DNA of 64,000 nucleotides from Salipiger abyssi (lineage in GTDB: Bacteria; Pseudomonadota; Alphaproteobacteria; Rhodobacterales; Rhodobacteraceae), in the NCBI RefSeq assembly GCF_001975705.1, contig NZ_CP015093.1:2604001-2668000 (forward strand), read 5' to 3'. The translations under genes were made by a program, and so were the position numbers. Each line of letters starts with the position of its first letter. Position 1 is the first letter of the stretch. The notes beneath the pieces were generated by a model that searched no databases, was not told the origin of the DNA, and saw only the letters and a list, made by a program, of their open reading frames with translations. Shown here piece after piece: positions 59,058 through 64,000 of the stretch.

Positions 59058-60043
59058 CCAACCCCTTCATCATTCCCTCGTTGGCAAACCTGAATGCGGA
59101 CCTGGCGCAGCGTCATTTCCCGCTCGCCAGGGGCGAGGAACTTCAGCAGACCTTCGCGCAGCTCTTCAGTCGCCACTTGGGGCGTCTGCGGTCCGGGAAG
59201 GGCTTCGAGGCACGTAGCCTCCTTGTGACGGGGCTGTCTGGTTCTGGCAAGACCGCCGAGATCTCGGACATGCTGAACCGCTTCAACGGGACCGCCGTTC
59301 TCTTGCCAGACGGCAAGGACGCGCGGTTTGCAAGCTGCGTGCTTGAGGCGAAAGGGTCCTGGAAGGACCTTGGCCGCAAGACGCTTCACGCCTTGGGCTA
59401 TCCGATTACGAACAAGACGCGCCGGACCCAGTTTGAGATCTGGGATCTGGTCATCAAGCAGGCCAAGCTCCAGGGCGTCATCGGGATCTACTACGACGAG
59501 GCGCAGCATATCATGCGCGGAAAGTCGGATGCCGAGGTTCTGAGCGTCCTGGATGCGTTCAAGACGCTCATGAAGTCACACGACTGGCCGCTCATGTTGA
59601 TCCTTTCGGGTGTTCCGGAACTGGGAGACTACGTGCAGCGCGAGCCACAGCTCGATCGGCTGATGACTAGGATCGAGTTCCAGGAAATCGATCTGAGCAG
59701 TGCGCCCGGGCATCCAGCGCAGGACTACGAAACCCTCAATGAAATCGTCGGGAGCTACGCCATCAGCGCGGGGCTCGATGTCGATGCGCGTCTACCGACG
59801 GGAGATTTCCTGCACCGCCTTGCGACTGCCGGCGCATTCCGGTGGGGATTGGTCATCGACATGGTCGTCGATGCTGTAGCGCTTGCCGTTGCCAGGAGGG
59901 AAGGGGTGGTTGAGCGGTCGGATTTCGTGGCGGCCTGGTGCGAGAAAACCGGAATGAACCAGCTGGCGACACTATTCACCCATGAAAGCTACGAGAGGAT
60001 GTTCCGGAGGGACAAGCCGTTCCGGGCCGCCATCGGCACCTGA
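59054..60043 (+). CDS. TniB/TnsC-like AAA ATPase
   Basis: 329 residues, the size of TniB and shorter than Tn7 TnsC. Walker A GLSGSGKT at 60-67, Walker B GIYYDEAQH near 144-152, then sensor segments (LILSGVPELGDYVQREPQLDRLMTRIEF). It selects target DNA and activates the transposase by forming filaments on DNA. GTG at 59054 overlaps the tniA stop. No TniQ/TnsD or resolvase gene follows; a terminator stands 30 bp after the stop codon, so the operon ends here. Confidence 0.9.
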   Translation: MTNPFIIPSLANLNADLAQRHFPLARGEELQQTFAQLFSRHLGRLRSGKGFEARSLLVTGLSGSGKTAEISDMLNRFNGTAVLLPDGKDARFASCVLEAKGSWKDLGRKTLHALGYPITNKTRRTQFEIWDLVIKQAKLQGVIGIYYDEAQHIMRGKSDAEVLSVLDAFKTLMKSHDWPLMLILSGVPELGDYVQREPQLDRLMTRIEFQEIDLSSAPGHPAQDYETLNEIVGSYAISAGLDVDARLPTGDFLHRLATAGAFRWGLVIDMVVDAVALAVARREGVVERSDFVAAWCEKTGMNQLATLFTHESYERMFRRDKPFRAAIGT

Positions 60044-60072
60044 TCTTCCAGGACAATTCAGTCTTTGAGAAA

Positions 60073-60096
60073 CCCGCGCTTCGGCGCGGGTTTTTT
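60073..60096 (+). terminator. Terminator of the tnsA-tniA-tniB operon
   Basis: Stem CCCGCGC / GCGCGGG with a TTCG tetraloop, followed by six T residues. Confidence 0.92.
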
Positions 60097-60360
60097 CATG
60101 CCTAGACGCTGCAGCCCGTATGCCCACATGAGCTAAGGCCCTGATACTGCGCATGTTTTTGGTTTGCGCGCATGCTTATGCTTTCAATCAGGAAGCCGCG
60201 TCCGGCAAGTTGTTGAAAACCTTTATGAATTCCTGACGCCGAATCGGAAGTGATTGATTTTGCGCACTCATCTGCTTTCTCTGACTCATATTTGTGGTGT
60301 GGCGTGCCGCGCGACATGACCTAACCGTCTCACAAGGTCATTTTGAATGAGAAGATAAAG

Positions 60361-60391
60361 AAACGGCCTCGGGGAGTACCCGAGGCCGTTT
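60361..60391 (-). terminator. Perfect 13-bp hairpin, probable terminator
   Basis: AAACGGCCTCGGG pairs with CCCGAGGCCGTTT around GAGTA. Read leftwards it is followed by CTTTATCTT; read rightwards only by TGCATG. It may stop transcription entering the island from the right. Confidence 0.65.
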
Positions 60392-60510
60392 GCATGTCTG
60401 GCTGTGGCGACGCCTAGGGGTTTTTGCGGGGGGCAGCACGTTAAGGAGAACAGCCGACCTCCGTGCATGACGCAGAATCGCACTCAAGGTCGTCACGAAG
60501 GGCGGAAAAG

Positions 60511-60552
60511 TAGGCTAACTTTAAACCGCGGACTTTTCAGGCGTGCAGGTCA
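60511..60552. mobile_element. Solo IS end remnant matching the IS at 50729-51931
   Basis: Over 41 bp this stretch matches the right end of the intact IS (51891-51931) at 37 positions, including AGGCTAACTT, CGCGGACTTTTCAGG and GCAGGTCA, in the same orientation. Homology stops abruptly inside the element. It marks the right edge of the accessory island. Confidence 0.8.
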
Positions 60553-60611
60553 CTGATTACCAGAAGCTACATAGTCGGCGGTGCTACAGGACGAGCGAAC
60601 GCTCCTGATCG

Positions 60612-61208
60612 TCACGGCTTACGCTTTCTGCCAAAGCATATATGCATCAAAGGCGTTATTGGCAGCTGCAACACCTCCGCCGTTTTGTCGTCGTCGAAAC
60701 CGGCAACAAGGACGGACCCCAATTCCATTTCTACCGCCTGAAGCGACAGGTTCTGGGCAATCGCGCCGCTCTCGATATAGGCATAGCGCTTGCCGCGGTG
60801 GCCGAACGGGGGTTGATCGGAGAAGGCCGCGTTGAGCTTGTCCAGATCAGCGCACAGGGTGACGATCAGCGGCGCCGCTTCCAGCCATGGCTGATCGTCG
60901 AGCGCCGCCTGCCGCAGGTCTCGGCGTAGGTCTTGGGCGGTTTTGAGAGCGGTATCGCCGGTTTGCGCGTCCACGTCGTAGACGCCGATGGCCATCCCCT
61001 CCACCCGCCCGACCGTCAGTAACAGCCGGATCGGATAGAGCGCATGCGCGGAGGGGGCGGCGCGTTTGCCGGCAGTGTCACGCAGCCCCTGCGCGGTGTC
61101 GATGAGGCGGTCGACCGCCACGCGGGGTAGCGGGCTGTCGGCGAATTCCCGCACTGAGCGCCGTCGCGCGAGGAGGCCGGAGAAACTGCCTTGGGTCTCG
61201 GGGGTCAT
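60612..61208 (-). CDS. SagB/nitroreductase-family protein
   Basis: 198 residues. The nitroreductase fold is indicated by LLARRRSVREFADSPLPRVAVDRLIDTAQG at the N-terminus, APSAHALYPIRLLLTVGRVEGMAIGVYDVD in the middle and YIESGAIAQNLSLQAVEMELGSVLVAGFDD near the end, the SagB-type (ThcOx-like) FMN oxidoreductase pattern. The substrate is unknown. It is last in a leftward operon; its ATG overlaps the CoxG-like stop codon by 4 bp. No terminator is obvious; the IS-end remnant follows within 60 bp. Confidence 0.8.
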   Translation of the reverse strand: MTPETQGSFSGLLARRRSVREFADSPLPRVAVDRLIDTAQGLRDTAGKRAAPSAHALYPIRLLLTVGRVEGMAIGVYDVDAQTGDTALKTAQDLRRDLRQAALDDQPWLEAAPLIVTLCADLDKLNAAFSDQPPFGHRGKRYAYIESGAIAQNLSLQAVEMELGSVLVAGFDDDKTAEVLQLPITPLMHICFGRKRKP

Positions 61209-61678
61209 GTCTGCGCCTCCGTTGCAATGTCGGTCGTTTCTTGTTCCAGAGCCGCGGTCAGGTTCTGGAAAAATGTATCCGACAGTTTCTGTACGGTCGA
61301 TTGCAGCATCCTGTTGCCCAGTTGCGCGATCTTGCCGCCGATCCGGGCCTGCACATGATAAGTCAGACGGGTGCCGGTGTCCTCGGGCAGGAGGTCCAGC
61401 CGAGCCTCGCCTCGTGCAAAGCCGGCGACGCCGCCCTTGCCTTCGCCCTCAAGCAGATACTGTTGGAGCGGCGAGATTTCCTCGATCCGGACGGTGCCGT
61501 GAAACCGGGCCTTGATCGGGCCGATCCGCAGGATGACGGAGGCGACAAAGCTGCCGTCCTCCTGTTTTTCCACGCGGTCGCATCCCGGAATGCTGCGTGC
61601 CAGGATGTCCTCGGAATTCAGCGCCTGCCAGACCTCTGTCGGGGTGGCGTTCAGGTGATATGTGCCGTCGAAATCCAT
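61205..61678 (-). CDS. CoxG-like SRPBCC protein
   Basis: 157 residues, a START/SRPBCC-fold protein of the CO-dehydrogenase subunit G (CoxG) family: MDFDGTYHLNATPTEVWQALNSEDILARSIPGCDRVEKQEDG at the start, IGPIKARFHGTV in the centre and VQARIGGKIAQLGNRML near the end. CoxG proteins anchor or mature molybdenum hydroxylases, but no molybdenum enzyme gene is in this cluster. Located between the nitroreductase and PyrD-like genes. Confidence 0.85.
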   Translation of the reverse strand: MDFDGTYHLNATPTEVWQALNSEDILARSIPGCDRVEKQEDGSFVASVILRIGPIKARFHGTVRIEEISPLQQYLLEGEGKGGVAGFARGEARLDLLPEDTGTRLTYHVQARIGGKIAQLGNRMLQSTVQKLSDTFFQNLTAALEQETTDIATEAQT

Positions 61679-61681
61679 CGC

Positions 61682-62629
61682 TCAGGCGACCCTGCGGCTT
61701 TGCGGGCGTTCGAAATCCGCATCGTGTGCGGCCCCGACAAGCTGCTCCACGTCGTCGATGCCGTTTTGCGCCATCCAGGCTTCAAGTTCCCGAAGCGCAC
61801 GAGGGAGCGCCATCGGGTCGACATAGGACACCGTTCCGAAGGCCACGGCAGAGGCGCCCGCAGCCATGAATTCGATCACGTCGCGATAGGTGGCCACGCC
61901 GCCCATGCCGAAGATCGGCAGGCTGATCGCGCGGTAAAGCGTCCAGACCATATAGACCGCCATCGGTTTGATCGCGGGCCCCGAGAGCGCGCCGACCCCG
62001 TTGCCGATCATCGGTTTCAGCGTGTCGGCGTCGATGCACATGGCGCGCGGCGCGTTGACCAGCGCCACAGCGTCGGCGCCGGCCGCCTCGATCGCCTGTG
62101 CGACCGGAACGAGCGAAGAATAGTCCGGTGCCAGCTTCGCGATGAGCGGCAGGTCGGTCTGCTCGCGCGCGCGAGAGACGAGCCTGTAGGCGGCGTCGGG
62201 ATCGTATCCGAAATCGAGCCCGCCTTGCTTCAGATTGGGGCAGGACAGGTTGAGCTCCAGCCCGGCGAATGCGTCAAGGTCTGTGCAGCGCCGCACCACC
62301 TCGGCATATTCGTCCTCGGTCCGCCCGATCACGCTCTGGATCACCGGCAGGTTGAGCGCCTTGAGGCGCGGGGCGTCTTCCGTCTCGAACTGGTCCCAAG
62401 GGATCGAGGGAATGCCAACCGAGCTGTGCAGCCCGGCCGGCACTTCCAGCACGCGCTGCGGCGGGTTTCCGGGCCACTGATGCGGGCGGATCGTCTTGGG
62501 GACCAGTGCGCCCATGGTTTCGACCGGGAAAAACTGACTGAAGCGGCCGTGGTGGCCATAGGTTCCCGAGCCGACGGTCAGCGGGTTCTTCATCTCGATG
62601 CCGGCGATGGTGATGCTGAGGTCAGGCAT
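61682..62629 (-). CDS. Class 1B dihydroorotate dehydrogenase-like FMN protein (PyrD paralogue)
   Basis: 315 residues, a TIM-barrel FMN enzyme. PLTVGSGTYGHHGRFSQFF, ELNLSCPNLKQGG (with the motif around the Asn/Cys site), LIAKLAPDYSSLVPVAQA and FGMGGVATYRDVIEFMAAGASAVAFGT match the PyrD 1B/PreA family. The usual NTMRGM-like substrate loop reads NAPRAM. ATG at 62629 has GGAGG upstream and overlaps the preceding gene by 8 bp. The setting, with a GntR regulator and nitroreductase, suggests a catabolic role and not pyrimidine synthesis; this is inference. Confidence 0.85.
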   Translation of the reverse strand: MPDLSITIAGIEMKNPLTVGSGTYGHHGRFSQFFPVETMGALVPKTIRPHQWPGNPPQRVLEVPAGLHSSVGIPSIPWDQFETEDAPRLKALNLPVIQSVIGRTEDEYAEVVRRCTDLDAFAGLELNLSCPNLKQGGLDFGYDPDAAYRLVSRAREQTDLPLIAKLAPDYSSLVPVAQAIEAAGADAVALVNAPRAMCIDADTLKPMIGNGVGALSGPAIKPMAVYMVWTLYRAISLPIFGMGGVATYRDVIEFMAAGASAVAFGTVSYVDPMALPRALRELEAWMAQNGIDDVEQLVGAAHDADFERPQSRRVA

Positions 62630-63416
62630 TGGCAACCTCCCAGGTGTTGAAGACCGGACCGTGATGGCAAACCTCGCGATAGCCGCGGCTTTCTCCGTCG
62701 CGGTCGAGGTTCACTTCGATGATGCAGCCGTGGCAGTCGCCGAAGCCGCAGGCCATATGCTGTTCCATTGCCGATTGCGCCGGGATGCCGTGCGCGCGTG
62801 CAAGCTTGTCGACCTGCCGGATCAGCCGGTTGGAGCCGCAGACATACATCGCGTCGAATGCGGTGCTTTCCGCCATGCGCAACAGGTGGTCGGTGACCAG
62901 CGCCACATCGTCCGGCGTGTCGTCGGCATGGGTAAAGACCTGCCCGCCGTGGCTGGCAAAGATCTCGGCTCCGACAAGGTTGTCTCGGCTGCGTGCGCTG
63001 AGGAACGCATGGGATGTGACGCCGCGCGCGGCGGCGAGATCGGCCAGCATGGGCAGCGCGGCGATGCCGATACCGCGACCGACCAGTGCAATGGTCTTTG
63101 CGTCTTCGGGCAGCTCGAAGCCCTTGCCGAGAGGGCCGATCAGATCGCAGAGCGCCCCCGGTTGCAGCGTTTCCTTCATCAGCCGGGTGCCGTTTCCGAG
63201 GATCTTGTAGGCGACCTGAAGGCGCGTCTTCTCGGGGTTCACCCGATAGACGCTGAACGGGCGGCGCAAAAACGGGGCGAGGCTGTCGCGAATGCGGATG
63301 TTGACGAACTGGCCCGGCTCCAGCGCTGCGGCGACAGAGGGCGCCTCGACCTCCAGTAGCCAGTATTCCCCCGTCAGATGTGTGTTCGACACCACGGGCG
63401 CATCGGTCTGTTCCAT
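62622..63416 (-). CDS. PyrK-like iron-sulphur flavoprotein (electron transfer subunit)
   Basis: 264 residues. A ferredoxin-reductase-type FAD/NAD module (LEPGQFVNIRI, FLRRPFSVYRV, VGRGIGIAALPMLADLA) is followed by a C-terminal 2Fe-2S site with CGFGDCHGC and a later Cys in EVCHHGP. In class 1B enzymes this subunit passes electrons from PyrD to NAD+. ATG at 63416 has AGAGGA upstream. First gene of the leftward operon, preceded by a GntR-type operator candidate. Confidence 0.88.
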   Translation of the reverse strand: MEQTDAPVVSNTHLTGEYWLLEVEAPSVAAALEPGQFVNIRIRDSLAPFLRRPFSVYRVNPEKTRLQVAYKILGNGTRLMKETLQPGALCDLIGPLGKGFELPEDAKTIALVGRGIGIAALPMLADLAAARGVTSHAFLSARSRDNLVGAEIFASHGGQVFTHADDTPDDVALVTDHLLRMAESTAFDAMYVCGSNRLIRQVDKLARAHGIPAQSAMEQHMACGFGDCHGCIIEVNLDRDGESRGYREVCHHGPVFNTWEVANA

Positions 63417-63426
63417 GCAGTCCTCT

Positions 63427-63451
63427 TTGTATTTATTGAAATTGGATACAA
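63427..63451. promoter_or_regulatory. Candidate GntR/FCD operator
   Basis: TTGTAT at 63427-63432 and ATACAA at 63446-63451 form an inverted repeat with a 13-bp spacer, and TTGGATACAA (63442-63451) by itself is close to the TTGTATACAA-like operators of FadR-type regulators. It lies 11-35 bp upstream of the pyrK-like ATG in an AT-rich stretch, where the promoter is expected. Confidence 0.5.
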
Positions 63452-63492
63452 ATATACATAAATCCATAAGCCGCGCAACGCATGAAATGAAA

Positions 63493-63520
63493 AAACCCGG
63501 CGCCCTGGGGCGCCGGGTTT
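63493..63520 (-). terminator. Terminator of the GntR gene
   Basis: Stem AAACCCGGCGCCC / GGGCGCCGGGTTT with a very short loop. Read leftwards, it is followed by TTTTTCATTT. It lies 28 bp past the stop of the GntR gene. Confidence 0.85.
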
Positions 63521-63547
63521 GGAAATCACGCGGAAAATTCTGCGCGG

Positions 63548-64000
63548 TCAGGCGAGTTTGGCGATGGTCTCCACGTTCTGGCGCACATGGGCGCGCACCT
63601 TCCGCTCAAGGTCTTCGGGATCGCCTGCCTTCACCGCATCCACCAGGCTTTGATGCTCAAGGCCTGTGATTTCCAGCTCCTTCGATTCTGCGTAGTAGCT
63701 GCGGAAATAGGGGCGCAGCATGAGCCGGAGGCGCTGGCTCTGCTGGATCAGCAGCGGCCGCTTGCTACAGGCCGTGAGGTAGTTGTGGAAATCGTCATGC
63801 GCCGCGATCCACGCCGTCAGATCCTGGCTCACATTCTGCATCCGCCAGTGCAGGTGTTCGAGTTCGCTGATCTCGGTCGCGCTCATACGTGGCAGCGCCA
63901 ACCGCGCCGCCAGCGCCTCGAGCACGGCGCGCATTTCAATGATCTCCACCACCTCTTCCGAGGAATACTGCGCCACCGAGGCACCGCGGTTGGCAATGAT
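63548..64000 (-). CDS. GntR-family regulator with FCD domain, 5'-truncated by window edge
   Basis: The frame is open at the window edge; about 150 C-terminal residues are visible, so the winged-helix N-terminus lies outside. The FCD ligand domain is recognised: VVEIIEMRAVLEALAARLA, AWIAAHDDFHNYLTACS (metal-binding Asp and His) and GLEHQSLVDAVKAGDPEDLERKVRAHVRQNV (further His). FadR-type GntR proteins usually repress catabolic operons until an acid ligand binds. It stands upstream of, and in the same direction as, the pyrK-pyrD-like operon, with its own terminator between. Confidence 0.88.
   Translation of the reverse strand: MIANRGASVAQYSSEEVVEIIEMRAVLEALAARLALPRMSATEISELEHLHWRMQNVSQDLTAWIAAHDDFHNYLTACSKRPLLIQQSQRLRLMLRPYFRSYYAESKELEITGLEHQSLVDAVKAGDPEDLERKVRAHVRQNVETIAKLA

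Larger units (their letters stand above)
60044..60611. other. Non-coding tail of the island
   Basis: 568 bp with no gene. It contains a terminator (60073-60096), a second perfect hairpin (60361-60391) and a 41-bp IS-end remnant (60511-60552). The right end of the transposon should lie here, but I found no clear inverted copy of the repeats at 55776-55854. GC content is lower than in the flanking core genes. Confidence 0.6.

Noticed and set aside
60100..60360. TGCGCA-containing repeats as the right transposon end
   Set aside because: Three TGCGCA/TTGCGC occurrences are seen, but they do not match the left-side repeats in inverted orientation.

Overview
The window is GC-rich (close to 70% in most genes) and reads as chromosome of an alphaproteobacterium of the family Rhodobacteraceae (Roseobacter/Salipiger-like). 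Pointers are an fnrL-hemN pair sharing an Fnr box, a B12-dependent class II ribonucleotide reductase, short-form HisG with HisZ, YejABEF-type peptide transport, DUF1150 beside Hsp20, DUF1489, and a dnaG-rpoD pair. The genus is inference.

Layout. 0-5.5 kb: end of a universal stress protein, an acyltransferase, fnrL/hemN, and a MarR regulator divergent from an EamA exporter with three operator-like repeats between them. 5.5-11.3 kb: yejA-B-E-F peptide importer. 11.5-13.5 kb: membrane-anchored cytochrome c, prephenate dehydratase, small membrane protein. 13.5-16.3 kb: three TadE/F/G-like pilus-assembly genes. 16.6-27.4 kb: housekeeping genes (glutamate dehydrogenase, DnaG, RpoD, NrdR, RibD, Hsp20, LysE). 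27.4-36 kb: lactate dehydrogenase, hisG-hisZ-hisS, slyX, dnaE. 36-47 kb: an alpha/beta hydrolase, then xdhABC followed directly by a BMP-type ABC importer, which together look like a purine uptake and oxidation unit. 47-50.3 kb: YdcF, DUF1489, nrdJ.

50.7-60.55 kb is an accessory island of different composition. It holds an IS3-family (IS407-like) insertion sequence, a large UvrD-type helicase with an apparent embedded nuclease and C-terminal zinc ribbons, about 840 bp of non-coding DNA with repeats, and a compact three-gene transposition module (TnsA-like, TniA/TnsB-like DDE transposase, TniB/TnsC-like ATPase) with no TniQ/TnsD. The island ends at a 41-bp remnant that matches the right end of the IS.

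60.6-64 kb is a GntR-controlled cluster: SagB-like nitroreductase, CoxG-like protein, and paralogues of class 1B dihydroorotate dehydrogenase (PyrD and PyrK types).

The core genome also carries several families of short dispersed palindromes. One inserts in frame into dnaE, xdhB and nrdJ; another forms the 3' end of the EamA gene and recurs in the purine ABC operon. hisS contains a roughly 500-bp AT-rich tract that looks like a recombined segment. No rRNA, tRNA or CRISPR array was recognised by eye.
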